64,000 nucleotides of DNA from Lepisosteus oculatus (GCF_040954835.1 NC_090696.1:75267722-75331721); one strand, 5' to 3'. Shown: positions 1-13,000, counted from the first letter of the stretch. Numbers and translations: made by a program. Notes: generated from the letters alone by a model not told the origin.

Positions 1-1530
1 ATGTACAGTAATATGTATACAGTATCGTGTCTAAGAGCATGTTAATGAAACTCTGCAGTAATCCACATCTCCTGCATAATTCAGATTTGTATTTGTTAGC
101 TTGTTCTAAAAATCTTCCTTTCCCATTTTTAAGAGATCTGCCAGTCCAGCCCATTTACAAGTTCTTTTTTTTTTTTAGCCTAACAGAATATTTCGATGAG
201 AGTTTCCAATGTGTTTCGGAGATCCGTCCTGTGAAATATGATCCCGCGTGTGTGTTTAGTGCTCATTGCCACGTATGCTAACCATCCCCAATATCCGGAC
301 AAAATGAGTGTTTTGTTCTCAAGTACTAAATAGGCATAGAACATGTTAGTAATGTCGGTGTTTTGTGTTGATTTGTCTTCTTGCTTTTTTTAGCCACAAG
401 GACGACAAGCTGATGACTCCTTCATTGCCGCGGCTTGATTAGTTAAGAGAACTGAAGGTGTACAAATGTGGGATATTATGCACATCCAGTTCTAGACGTG
501 TCTTCGAATTTGAGGAAGATGTTAAGCAGATATCTCTTTTTCAATGATCGAGAACTGGATTTAAGTAAATCTCTTTTTTTTTCTGTCATTCAGTGTGTGC
601 GTGATGGGATGTGAATTAAAATATTTTTGTAATTTTTCTTTTCAATTGCAGTCTAGTAGGCTTTCTCAGACACAATTACTGCGGCTGAGTCCGGCTTCTT
701 AGACATCATTTTAAAAGGATCACTGCTCGTGTTTTGTTAACAAAGAGTGGGTGCTTTGTAGGCTTACTTCTGTGTTAATCTGTACAGTAACACTTGTATG
801 TCCACTGGTATTTGGCATGAATTATTAAATTTCACGTTATTAAATGGTTTTGTTGTAGTTTGCTTCTGAGCTTTCAGTTTATTCTTAGAATATAGCATGA
901 ATGTTTTTTGAGTGCAAGGGAAGTGTGCAGAAAGGGACATTTTAATTTGTAGTCATTACAATTTCAGAACTCCCGAACACGATAAACACTAAATCAGAAG
1001 AAAGTTTCCGTTTTGAGGAGAACATAGAAAAGTCTCTTTAGTTATTTCAGATCTGAGTGGATTGAGAACAAACCCTCTGTGTCTAGTGACTGAATGCGCA
1101 AGCAAGCTTTCTTTTAAAATACCATTCTTCCACATTGCAGGTTACAGCTTAATGTTTATGCATCTTTTTGTTTTGTATGTTTTGCATAAGATCCCCAGCA
1201 CCCACCCCCATTAAGTTTTTGATCACAACATCATTGACAAAAACTGTCAGGCTTCTCTATTCTGCTGCTCGTGATGAAAAAATGTCCTGAACGTTGTTCA
1301 GGATCTAATACAAGGATTTTAAATTGTCAGCCAACTCTGCCCCAGATTACTGCAGAACCTACAGCATGCTGGAGAATCACCAACACAAAATGAACATGTA
1401 CAGTATGAACATCCACCTCTCTGGTAAAATTAAGCCTGCATCAAGAGACAAGGCCCTGGGGCATTGCTGTGTCTGCAGCTCTTCATTCCATCTCATTCAT
1501 AACTTATTACACTAGTTATTGCCTTAGATA
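1..1530. other. Upstream intergenic DNA, no gene seen
   Basis: AT-rich sequence with only short open frames that have no recognisable protein character and no plausible splice partners. It holds a small perfect inverted repeat near 1285-1305 (TCCTGAAC, 3-nt loop, GTTCAGGA). It could contain the 3' UTR or distal regulatory DNA of a gene lying further left, but I see no coding exon. Confidence 0.5.
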
Positions 1531-1752
1531 CAGTGGATATAAAACGTCTCCACACTCTTATTGAAATTGCAGGTTTTTGTGATGTAAAGCCAGAAATCAA
1601 TATAAATCATGTCAGACATTTTTCCCATCTTTAATGTGACCTTGCAACCATCACAATTCAAGAGAGAGACACATACGGTAGATAATTATTAGGGAAAATA
1701 ATTGCAATTAAAAAACCTACAATAAGGGTGTGTAGACTTTTTATATCCACTG
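1531..1752. mobile_element. Non-autonomous Tc1/mariner-type MITE, 222 bp
   Basis: The two ends are inverted copies. The left end reads CAGTGGATATAAAA followed by a CGTCTCCACAC-like stretch; the right end is GTGTGTAGACTTTTTATATC then CACTG. Both ends are flanked by TA (1529-1530 and 1753-1754), which is the target duplication of Tc1/mariner elements, and the CAGT terminus is typical of that superfamily. The interior is too short to code for a transposase and has no open frame, so it is a deletion derivative mobilised in trans. The left arm carries a few mismatches, so the copy is not recent. Confidence 0.85.
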
Positions 1753-1954
1753 TATCTATAACATGGTTTCCAAGAATGTTCTTAAGGTGTTGGCCGTTTA
1801 GAGAGAACTCAAAAACAATGGCGATTGAAGAGACCTGACTTTGAGCCCATGGGAACGGACGGCCCCCGCACTGCCTACTTCATTTACTTTTAAAAAAAAA
1901 AAATGTCGGATTTGAACACACCCAGCATCCAGTACAATCCCTTGTCCAAGCGCA

Positions 1955-2399
1955 GTGAAGACAAAGATGACATTCCACACGCCCGTTCCGGGACATATGA
2001 GCTGTGCGCTTGTCCTCTCTGCTACCACCCGGAAAACGGTCCCGAAGTATACAGCCCAAGACACCAGGCTTCGTAACAGCCTCTTCCTTCAGGCAGTAAG
2101 ACTGCTCAACAGCCAACCACAGCAGACGCCTGCAACTCCTGTACTCTCGGGACACAGACTGTACGGAGAGCGCTAAATAACCTCCTATCCTTGTGTTACT
2201 TTCGCGCAATCTGTCAAGTGTATTGTAATTTGCAATTGTGTCATTTATTGTATCCTAATTTTTTTCGTTAATCTAATCCCTATAAATTCCTGTCCTTCTG
2301 CTCCTATCCGTTTTAACGAGCTCACGGACAATGCCGAGAACTCCGCTGTATGCTGTCCTGTTCCTGCATTGATAAATAAACCTCGATCGATTGATTGAC
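1955..2399 (+). mobile_element. 3' end of a non-LTR retrotransposon (LINE), degraded
   Basis: A 73-codon frame (1955-2176) ends with residues reading like the C-terminus of a LINE reverse transcriptase ORF, with a block of the form RLRNSLFLQAVRLLNS. It is followed by an AT-rich 3' UTR-like segment and an AATAAA-like stretch. The element ends in a short TTGA-type repeat (about 2385-2399), as seen in CR1/L2/Rex-type elements. Everything 5' of the last part of ORF2 is missing, consistent with 5' truncation during target-primed reverse transcription. The clade cannot be fixed from this short piece. Confidence 0.65.
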
Positions 2400-3649
2400 A
2401 CCTCATTTAAAACGGTTCCCTTTTTATGGGTGTTAATTATGCAAAAATGAATAGTATGATTTTCTGTTGATTTTCTAACAGTTATATTCCCTATACAGCC
2501 TGCTTTTGTTAAAAAAAATCAGAGAAACGGAAGAAATTAATGTTTTCCGGGGGGAAGAAGAGTCTTTTCAAATACTAGTATTGTTTTAATACTGCTAATG
2601 CCCGTGTTGGCAGGCCATGACTGGTGCCACCTCCAGAGCTGCCCTGAACGAGTCTTTGCAAGCAGAACAGACAGGCTGAGGGGAGGCGCTCCTGATAAAG
2701 AGTTTGGAAACCAGACGGGAACGTCTTGATACCATGAAGTTCATTACTGAAAGATAAAGCGCTACTACACTGCTCCCTTTTTTGTGCTTCAGGGATTTTA
2801 TTTTTAATTTTAAAGCATGTTTCTACAAAGGAGAGTAATGAAACAACGTTCAACAACAGGAAGCTGTAAAGGTTAAAAAACAGTCAGCTTGGAGTAAATA
2901 TATGTATGATGGTTCAAATCTATGGTACTGGTAATAAGTCAGACTGGAAGCGTACATAAAATCACCGACTCTCTTCCTAAAAATCGAAATGATTTTTAGT
3001 TCTCATCATCCCAGTGGCAGGAGTGAAGCAATGTCTCTGCACCCCCTCTGCATCTCTCAAAAACGTGCGCAGACTTACAAATAAAACGTTTAAAAAACAC
3101 CCCTACACTGTATATCAACATGATGATGATGATGATGATGGTGATGATGATATAGTGCACATACAGTACAGTACCTTGTTTAGCAATCGTGTGTGGCGCC
3201 ATGTTTAGTTTTCAGATCTGTTTCATAAGTTTCTTCTCTGGTGACTAATGCAGAGGCGTGTTCAATAAAATTATGCGCCGAATTTCCTTGGACCTGAGTG
3301 AGTCTGGACTACAGGGCAGCCAGCTCAGCTGAGAGTGTACGGGCATTGATAGAAAAGGAGGAATTTCTTCAGCATTCCCCGACCCCAATACTTCAAACTT
3401 GTTTAATTGCAAATATTGTAAAGATCGGAGAGGAAGAAAGTAACGGGGGGGAAACTGTTTAGCCAATAAATGTACTTCGGCTTTTGTCGTAAAACAGGAT
3501 AATTAGGTGTGCTTTGCGCCTCGGGTAAGGTACTTGATATTTTATTTCAAGCCTTGCATCGCTTGAAGAAGAAGATACAGCATCGTTTTCCTTTTGGAGT
3601 TTTCCGTTTGTTTAGTTTAGTTGTTTTTTTTATTATTATTTCAACGGCC
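2400..3649. promoter_or_regulatory. Upstream and probable promoter/5' UTR region of the SLC22 gene
   Basis: No gene is seen here. Marks are a (GAT)n microsatellite at 3121-3152, a small inverted repeat at 2977-2999, and a CCAAT box at 3463-3467. If transcription starts upstream of 3470, an eleven-codon upstream ORF lies at 3470-3502. After the in-frame stop ending at 3502 there is no ATG until the family start at 3650. No convincing TATA box is visible, and the transcription start is unknown. Confidence 0.35.
3121..3152. repeat. (GAT)n trinucleotide microsatellite
   Basis: About ten GAT units, with a single GGT interruption, lie roughly 500 bp upstream of the SLC22 start codon. Nothing suggests it is translated. 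Confidence 0.9.
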
Positions 3650-4009
3650 ATGAGAGACTATGACGAAATCACTTCTTTCCTGGGGGAATGGGGTCCCTTC
3701 CAGAAGAGCGTGTTCATCCTGCTCAGCCTCAGCACGGTCCCAAACGGTTACGCCGGGCTGGCCATGGTGTTCATCTCGGACACCCCGCCGCACCACTGCA
3801 CGGTGGCCCCCAGCAACGGCACCCCCGTGGTCGTGGACCTGAACCGGTCCCTGCCGGTGGAATCGGTGAACGGAGAGCTGCGCTACAGCAGGTGCTCTCG
3901 CTACAAAGTGCCCGGCGGCCCCGGAGCGGGTATAGGAAACAACACTGAAGGCTGCATTGACGGCTGGGAGTTCAGCACAGAAAGATACACCTCCACTATA
4001 GTGACAGAG
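3650..4009 (+). CDS. slc22a5: SLC22 exon 1 (residues 1-120): N-terminus, first helix, extracellular loop
   Basis: It starts at the first in-frame ATG after a stop. The product opens [18 protein letters not shown], close to the MRDYDEV.. start of human OCTN1/2. Helix 1 spans roughly residues 20-43. The long outer loop has C50, C82 and C102 and three N-glycosylation sequons at positions close to those glycosylated in human OCTN2. The exon ends STIVTE, the usual exon 1 boundary, with donor GAG|GTGAGA. The loop is about eleven residues shorter than in human. The exon is CpG-rich, unlike its introns. Confidence 0.95.
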
Positions 4010-7000
4010 GTGAGACTGGCGATTTATTTTTTACTGCGCCTTCTGGATCGCTTGCGGGATTTACCGCTGCCCTGCTTGGTTAGAGGTCAAGAGATTTCGG
4101 CTAAACCATGGGTACTCTTTTGTTTCCTTCTCGTTGATCTGTTGTTCGTTTTCTCCTGGTCCGTGTTATAATTCCGTTATGTTTATTTTTTATTTTTTTT
4201 TGTGTGTGTTGACGTTGTTATGTCTTTTTTGTATGAAGCCCATTGGGGCTGCTAAAAAAACACACACACACGCACACGCACAACCACGGATGTTGACGCA
4301 GACGCGTTTTTTGATTGCCAGTATTTCGGATTTATCGCGCACGTTTCAAACATAAAGGAAAGGTTGTGTTAAATTAATTTGAATGTCATACGTGTTATGT
4401 TATCACACATTCACGAGCAGAAAGTTTTCTTTTTTTTTCCCGCAGTGAAATTGTATTGAATAGATGTCAAATCTGAAAAAATATCTGTCATTACATCACA
4501 GGAGGTAATGCTGTGTGGCAAAATAGGTCTAATTACGGGTTATACTTGCCAAGTTTCAAATAAATTATACACGACTCATCAGGAAGAACGTGTTTATAGG
4601 CTAGACAAATGTGTTAGGTTGTCACCTACTGTAAGTTGAAGCATGAGCGCATTTTTCTTTTGATATTTGAATTGTCCGTAATTGGCAATTCACTAGGGCA
4701 CAGATTTTAATAATCGAATGAAAATATTTTCTATCCCTGCCTTAGCTGTGAGGTTTTTTAATATATACGCTCTAGAAGCAGAATGACAGAGGGGTTTGTG
4801 TGGAATTACAGCGCGTAATTACAAGAGGTGTTCGTGTTGCCTTCCTGGAATTGCGTAGATGACCCCCTGTCATTCTGTGAGTAAGTTTTATTTTTATACT
4901 TCATCTGTCTTCATGGTATGGGGTAATGGCCTTTTCACTTTCTGGGCAACAGAATTTTCCCCCACTTCCTCCTTCAGGCCTTATACAGTATGAGGAACAG
5001 ACCTGTTAAAATGGGAAGCATTTGACATATGATAATAATAATAATAATAATAATAATAATTGCTTACACTTATATAGCGCTTTTCTGGACACTCCACTCA
5101 AAGCGCTTTACAGGTAATGGGGACTCCCTCCACCACCACCAGTGTGCAGCATCCACCTGGATAAAACACTTTCTGATCTTCTAACCTTGCTGAGGAAATT
5201 TCACCTTCCACCAGATGGCCATTGTAAAGGCACGTTACTGTAAATCAAAGCCATGACATGTTATTCCCAGGTCTATTAGTGATGTGCTTGTAGAGTACAT
5301 GGAGTAGCATTCAAACATCAATACGTTTTCAACTTCAGCAACAATGTTTAGGCAAAGGGCTGATTAACCCATTCGTGTTCGTATATTTAAAAATGCCTTT
5401 TCCAAAGCATATTTTAAGCCTTTTTTGTTCTTCCAGTGGATCGAAAATCGTGACGTTACGCTTAATAAAGCTAAGCCAAGATTCAAAGGCCCCAATAAAA
5501 CAGATGCAAATTTCAGCAGCAGTAATTAAAATGCAATTTCCATAAGCCATAAAGGACATGTGGTATGTTATCAGGCAAATTGCTCTTTTGGAACGGCAGG
5601 AACCTCCTCTGTGTCGGCGTGACCAGTGTGGCCAAGGCCACTGCAAGGATTCGATCACAGAAGCTGAAGGCCAAGGAAGGGATGGTCCCCTATGCCAAAA
5701 GGCAGGGCCTCCTGCTGTTGTAGAATTCAAACCATGAAAGTCCCAAGGGGTATGACATCATCGGTATTGAGCTCTGTCCTGAAAAAGTATTTTACTTCGG
5801 TGTACTCCAGATATGATATACACATATCAGACTAGTGACAGGTGTCAGTCTATCAGTCAGCCCTGAAAGAGCTTTTGACCAAAATTAGGAGGAGAAACTG
5901 AAAAAGAAATAGCAATTAGACTCACTTGTGGTAAGATGAAGTTGGGGGTGTGGCGGTATGTGAATTAAGAGGTGGAGAAATCTGATGACGTTCATCCTGA
6001 TAGTATTGCAGATAATTTGTGTCATTAAATATAGGTTGGGAAAAGAGAAAGGTTCTGTCTTAGAAATCGTAATAGTTCAGTTCATTTTATTTGTCATATG
6101 CACAAGGGCAATGAAGTGCTTATTTGCATGTTTGCTCCAAAACAAATATATTAAAGGAATCACCAAAAAAATAAACACAGAGCAGCAGCAGCAGCAACAA
6201 CAAGTTAAATAACATACAACAAAAGCCAGACAAACAGTGTGAGAAAAAAACACATCAGTGTGAGCCAGGGGTAGGGGTGGAGTTCAGTAATCAGTGGTCA
6301 TTAAAAATCCCAGGGTGCTTCTCGAAAAGAGTAGGGGTGTAACCCAGGTGTCCTGGCCAAATTTCCCATTGGCCCTTACCAATCATGGCCTCCTAATAAT
6401 CCCCTTCTATGAATTGGCTACATTACTCTGCTGTCCTCCCCACTGAGAGCTGGTGTGTGGTGAGCGTTCTGGCGCACTATGGCTGCCGTCGCATCATCCA
6501 GGTGGATGCTGCACATTGGTGGTGGTGGAGGGGATCCCCATTACCTGTAAAGCGCTTTGAGTGGAGTGTCCAGAAAAGCGCTATATAAGTGTAAGCAATT
6601 ATTATTATTATTATTAATCTGGCAGCTGATGGGAAGTTGGTGCCTTGTGCTTTAATTGTACCATATTAGTAACATTTGCTGTAGTCTCTGCCATAGCTAA
6701 TTATTTTGCATAATTGCTAACATTTTGTGTTGTGTCATGACACTCACTGGGTGTAGCATGAGACGGAAAAACAGCTGAGTGATAAATATTATTAGTAAGG
6801 ACTAATTAAATCAAATGAGACAGTTTTTTCCCAGGTCCCAGATGCACCCTTGTCTGATCCATTTTCTCAAGAGAGCTCTTCAGATCACAGGATAAAGTGG
6901 TAGGTTGGGCAGTGACTTCAGAGTCATCACTGGGCAGTCAGAAGGCCACAAAGGTGGGAATTTCTTTTGAATTTAGTTTCCTTCATGCTGGTCATCACTA

Positions 7001-10000
7001 ATTCGTTCCCTGCTTGGCCCTCCATTTATCCTGTCTGGAGAAGGATGCATAGCCGATGCCTGCAGCAGTGATTGCTGCTGCCCTGTCAAAATGACTGTGA
7101 TCTGTGTGCCGCCATCTTGGGCAGGGGGGAAAAGCTTCAGAAAAAAGTCGGTGTCCATGTCCCTCAGGAACTCAGCCCCTTGAGGCTTGACAGTGGTTAC
7201 TGCTGGTATCTTTTTTATATTTTTAAAATTACTGAGATATTCTCCTTAATCTAGCCTCTTCACAACATGGGTCAAGTAAGGGAGCGGTGGAAAACATCCT
7301 GTCTTTTGTTCTTGCCTTCCCAGCTCTTACAATTGCGGAACATTAAAAAAATTCAGATTATTTGCATCTTTTTATCCTTCATCAGGATGGCATTTAGTGT
7401 TCGGGTATCCATGTCTGGAGAAACTTAGTTGAGCCATGTTTTATGTAAGCAGGAGAAAGGTGTTCCAGAACATTTTTGTTTTACAAAAATAGGCTGTGGT
7501 AAAGAAATCGTGAGGGTGTGTTTCAAAAAAATGAAAATGAGCACGGTTGTAACTCGTGAATGATTTATTGTAATTCTGTATCCCATGCAGTTGTGAAAGG
7601 GAATTTTAAATAGACAGTTGTCAATGAGTAAATTTACCCTTTCATTATACACCTGTCTCAATAATACATTTCTCATGATTCCCTCAGTTACAATACGCTG
7701 GCTGTTTTCCTTACCATGTATCAGGACGCGTTTCTGCTTTAGTTACATGAAACGTGACGTCAAGCGTGAACCCGGTCTGTTTAGAAATGGGTGAAATAGC
7801 TCCTCAGAGGGAGGTGTAATTGGTTCCGTGTGTTTTGAGTTTTGTGTGTTCTGGGTTTTTGCTCCCGCCAGTGGAATCTAGTGTGTGAAGAGGGCTGGAA
7901 GGTGCCATTCAGTCTCTCCGTCTTCTTCATGGGGGTGTTGATGGGCTCCTTCATGTCCGGCCAAATCTCAGACAGGTGCGTCTGCAGCAAATCACTGGAG
8001 GTGATACTCTTCCCTGGTGAAGGCTAATGTGGTTTAAGTGATCACATGTGCAGAATCTGCATTATTCTGCTTGACTGATTGATTGTCTGTAAACACAGTT
8101 AGGCAACATCAGACATCCCCCCATCCGTAAATCTTCTTTTCAGAAGTGCAAAGAACATAAAATTTATATCCACAACCAACCCAACCAAACACCTTTGCTC
8201 TGACAGAGAGAAAAAAAACAAATTATCTGTATTTTTATTGGTTGAAAAAAAAGTCTGTTTTATGAGTCTTTACCTTTTCTGTTGAAGATTGGACAACTGC
8301 AGAAACTTTGATTTGACTGTTTAAAAAATAGGCTTCAGTTGCATATGTTGTAGACGGACTGTGGAGTTTTCCTTTGAGTTACATTCCTAGTCCAAGCCCT
8401 CACAGCTGCATGCTTCTGTAAATGTTTCTGTGTATCTTCTTTTTCAGGTATGGCAGGAAAGTCATTCTCTTCATCACCATGGCGTTGCAGACTGTGTTCA
8501 GTCTGATACAAATCGCCTCCACCAGCTGGGAGATGTTCTGCATTCTCTTCTTCATTGTTGGAATCGGACAGATTTCTAATTACGTTGCGGCTTTTGTCTT
8601 AGGTATATTGGGCTCTGGGAGGGGGCTTCGGCTACGAGGTTGTTTTTTCTGCAGTTTGAGTTCATAATAAACTCCCTCTTGATTGTGGTTCTGCATTTCA
8701 TTAAAAATAACAGCAAAATCTTGCATGTGATACATAATCCTGCAACCTGCAACAGATGAGTAGACACAGATCTCCTTGGTTTTGGTGGGATGCCTTAAAG
8801 ATCCTCTTCTGCTGATATCCAGAATAATGCTGAGGTAGGAGTGTGTAGCTCTTCCAAGGAAAATGGACTTGTGAAAACCAAGAGACAAAATGTTGCTGAA
8901 TTAGTATTAACTCTGCAAATAATTGATTTTCTGTTGCTGTTAAAGCTCCGAATGTTTTTCGGGCAACAATGGGAAAAAAATATGAGAAAACTGACCAGGT
9001 TCTCAGTGCAAATATTGACTCACCAGTGCAACACTTAGGGACACTCCAGTCTGAGCAAACATTTCTGCTGCAGCATTCCAGGGGACAGTGCACAGCCTCT
9101 TCACATGTAGCTACAGTCAGCCAGACGAGCCTGTCGAGCACGAACTCTGTCCGGCCCTGCGCCCGCTGTCTGTGGCTCAGCGCGGCCAGTACTGGACTGA
9201 ATATATGGGCCATGACAATAGGTGGAAGGTGAGATCACAGGGTGTTGGGCAACGGTTGTGTTCGTTTTCTGCCTCAGGTACGGAGCTCCTGGGCAAGTCG
9301 GCACGCATCGCCTTCTCCACTGTCGGGGTGTGTGTGTTCTATGGGCTGGGGTACGCCATTCTGCCCCTGTGTGCGTACTTCATCAGGAGCTGGAAGGCCC
9401 TCCTCTTCGCCCTCGCCCTGCCTGGATTTCTCTACATACCGCTCTGGTGGTGAGTGCAGCAGGCCCTCCCTCTCCCTGAGCGGTGTCTGCAGCGCACCCC
9501 AGCTCTCGCCAATGACGGGATTCCTTCCCAGCATGCTTTGCTCAGGCAGCCCTTTCCTGCGTTTCCTAAGCCTCCGCCAAATCGGGTTGTAAGCCAAAAA
9601 AATACCAAATCTTTACTCATGTAATGCAGATGCAAAACTTGTTGGGCTTTTTCTGTATCTCTTGTGTTATCAGGTATTGGATAGTATCCACCTCCTAAGC
9701 GCCTTATACCAATGATCAAACAAATACAAAAAGAGTCTTCGGCAGTTGCTGAGGCTGAGCTACGAGACTCGCGGTTTCGCCATCCTCGGTATTGAATCGA
9801 GGCATTGAAAGGGCTACCAAAAACGTGTATTTCCAAACAATATCAACAGCAACCAACAGCATTGTCTTTAATGATGACTTATTTTTTGTGGGTACAGGCG
9901 TCGGGGCAGGCTTTTGAAAGGTTTATGCATCAGCAAGCCAGAGCAGATTTAGTGAACGACTGCTTTCAGAATCAGTATTTGTAATTGCATTTCAGATGGT

Positions 10001-13000
10001 CATGCATTATTTTGAATGATTTTTTTTTTAGTTCAGCTGCATACATACGGTATGTTTTGTGTCCGTTTTTTATGTGTCTCAGCATTATTCTCTCAGTCGG
10101 ACCTGTACTAATCTTGCTACATTAAAAAAAAAAAAGTTTTTGTTAAAAATTAAACCAAGTGGTGAACCGTTTCCCATTTATGTCCCGTTTGGCTGTTTGG
10201 CCCACAGGCTCATTCCGGAATCTCCAAGATGGCTGCTGGCTCAGGGCCGGATTAAGGAAGCAGAAGCCATCATCCGATCCGCTGCCAAGAAAAACAGCGT
10301 CACGCCTCCGGAGGTTATATTTAAGGCGGAGGACTCCATCAGACTCATGGTAATTAATGCCTGTTGCATTCAGAAGCGTGGTCACTAGGGGGACATGTGA
10401 GGGACTGTAAATGTCCAACGTTCTTTATAGTGGACTTTGGGTATGTAGTGCTGCAGATCTGTCTTAAGTGCGTTATTTCTTTTTGCTGTTTAATTGTGTT
10501 ACACCACACAGAGGAATGTGGTGTACAATTACACTTATCCTTGTTACCCACAGACTGTGAAACTTCCATGACACAAAAATGTTCCCAGACATGTTACCCA
10601 GTTAGCTGAAGCCAGTTGAGCTCGGATGAAAAATGCAGGGCACAGATTGCGAGAGGCCGTGCTTTAACGCGCACTCAGTAGGATTAAAATTTGCCATCCA
10701 ACATCTTACAAGTGAAAGTTTAATTGAATTTTTTTTAAACGAAATCAAAAGATGAAAAGGTACTCATGTAAAAATGATCTTTAACTCTACGTAGACTGAG
10801 CATCAAAAGAAACCTGGTAATGAACTGTAGCAAAGTCACAATGTCATTACTGTGAAAATGACTATGTCGTGATACAGGTCTATTCGTTGTGCCAGTTAAC
10901 ATTTATTATCGACAGGACTGATCGACAGGGGGTTCACCACCACTGGAAGTAAAAGGTTGCAGATTCTGTCCCGTTCTGCTCAGAGAGCCTTCGATGCCAC
11001 TTGTCCTCCCAGCTCCTCCACAGCTGTTCAATGGGGTTCAAGCCCAGAGAGCAGGGCAGCGTCTGTGGCATACCCTTGTTGGAGAAATTTTCCTGCTTCC
11101 CTGTAAAAGACAGTGAGGAGTCCATCTCAGAAGTTAAAAGAAGTTATTATTTCATGCACATGGGAGCAAAACACACAGACATGCTCGGTGCATTTTCCTC
11201 CAAGCGATTTAACTAGAACAGTCCTTAAATATTGTTCTGTTATCTCTCCCGCTTTCCTGTGCTGATCAGATTGGCAGCATTCCGGGATCACGTTCCTCTT
11301 CCTCTTCCCTCTTTGCCAACCATAACTTCTTTTTACCGCAATTGGTTACTTAGTTTCATACATAACCCAGTGTAGAATTACATAGTGGCCCTTGTGTCCA
11401 GCGTTCTCCCGTTCCAGTTCAGAGCAGCTCTGTATGCCACCTAATAAAACACTGCAGCGTCAGGAGGGAAAGTGTGTGCAAAGCTCACAGAGACCCTGTC
11501 CACACCCGCCATACAGTACATGTTACATGAGCAGCGCCAGGCCGTACAGGCCATCCTGTGGGGCCAGGAGGGGCAGGACGTGAGGTCTCAGGGCTGACCG
11601 GGATCAGAGTAGCACCTTCTTGTCACGGACGTCCAAAGGGGCTAACTGTGCGGAGTAGGAGAGCGGAAAAAGACCCATATGCGTAGCGGCGAGACGGGAA
11701 AAAGGCCCGGGCTCATAGTGCAAAGAGTTCAGGAAAGCCGTATAGAAACCTATGCCCTCAGGGAGCGGACATGGGGCGTCCTGGTGCTAGGCGGGTCTCA
11801 GGACATCCGAACGTCAATGCTGAGCGAGGACCGAGTGCAAGACCCGGAAATATATAGCCCAAGGGAAAGAGTGGGACAGGAAGGACAGCAGACCGGAAAC
11901 TAGGGACAGGACAGAGAAGGAGCGCCCTCTGGCTGCAGAGGGCGTGACACTTCTAGGCCGATCGCCACCAATGGCTACAAGCGGAGCTCTGTATGGATTA
12001 GACACCCCTGCCCAGACCAGCACACTGGGACCCTCTCATCTAGGGACCCTTCGCCCATCAGAGGGGTCTCCTCTGTGGGCGACTGCACCCGAGGCGATTT
12101 AGTGCAGCCTCCGGCATGCCGAAGGCGCGAAGGGATCGATGACTTGATGAGCGAGGCACCCTCGTCCCTTTCTGTGTTTTTCACCTGCGGCCGTCACCAG
12201 GTTTGACACGGCGATTGACTGCTCGTGCTACCCAAAGTCAAAGCTATCGTGGTCAGTCGCGCATGACCAGTTCATCGAAATGACACCAAAGACAATTAAT
12301 CAATGTGCACATTTGTTATCCTTTGTCTTCAAAGATGAATGCATAGTGAAAATGTATTTTGACACTCGGTGCTTGCATGGGAAAAAGTGAAAATGTAGCC
12401 ATGACTATGAAGTAAGGGAACTGCAAGAAGTGAAGGGAACTGTGAGCAAACTGCAGCTCCACATCACACAGATGTTTGTGTCCTCTTTTAAATAGCTAGT
12501 TACCTGATTATTTCTCTGATTACCCCCTCCATGGATAGTAAAGAGTAACTAATTAGGCTGTTACATCCAAAAGAGTTACAGACTCTGGTCATCTATCTAA
12601 AACTGGCATGATCATGTGTTGTATATTGGTAACTGTTTAAACTAAATATAAATTATATTAAAACCCTGCATTAGTTATTTTTTTAAATAACTGCTGAGCA
12701 CAGGGCATAGTTGGGACATGGTTAAGGCTAACCTGGCAACAATTATTATTATTATCATCATTTTTAATTATTCTTGTTGTTGTTGTTGTTGTTCTTATTG
12801 TTATTATCACGATCATAGGTTTTGGTGAATTGTGCGACAGCGTACTGTACTGCCACAGCAAGAGAAAACAGTCTCATTTAGGCAAGAGTGGGTTGAGCTA
12901 TGTCATGTGTTGTAGGGGTACAGTTTCAGCAGAGGGCACTCTTTCCTCTGAGCTGAAGCTCCATACAGTGTGACCTTTCCTGGATTTGGGTATCCTTGAG

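Larger units (their letters stand above)
4010..7871. other. SLC22 intron 1 (3.9 kb)
   Basis: The donor is GTGAGA and the acceptor CCCGCCAG. It contains a CA-rich stretch near 4259-4282, two copies of an L2-tailed SINE (5033-5160 and 6290-6616), a (CAG)n run near 6180-6203 and a diffuse repeat relic at 6065-6190. A GC-richer patch at about 5580-5735 has a minus-strand frame of 131 codons with no recognisable domain. Confidence 0.85.

Noticed and set aside
3121..3152. Asp-rich coding tract from (GAT)n
   Set aside because: The frames around it are short and non-protein-like; it is a plain microsatellite.
3509..3649. N-terminal extension of the transporter upstream of 3650
   Set aside because: The frame is open from 3503, but the codon at 3509 is GTG, not ATG. 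The first in-frame ATG is 3650, which gives the conserved family start.
5335..5730. 131-codon minus-strand frame and an opposite basic-looking frame in intron 1
   Set aside because: No family match and no splice support on either strand.
8701..9213. 170-codon minus-strand frame in SLC22 intron 3
   Set aside because: No recognisable domain and opposite to the transcribed gene; likely chance helped by a GC-rich patch.
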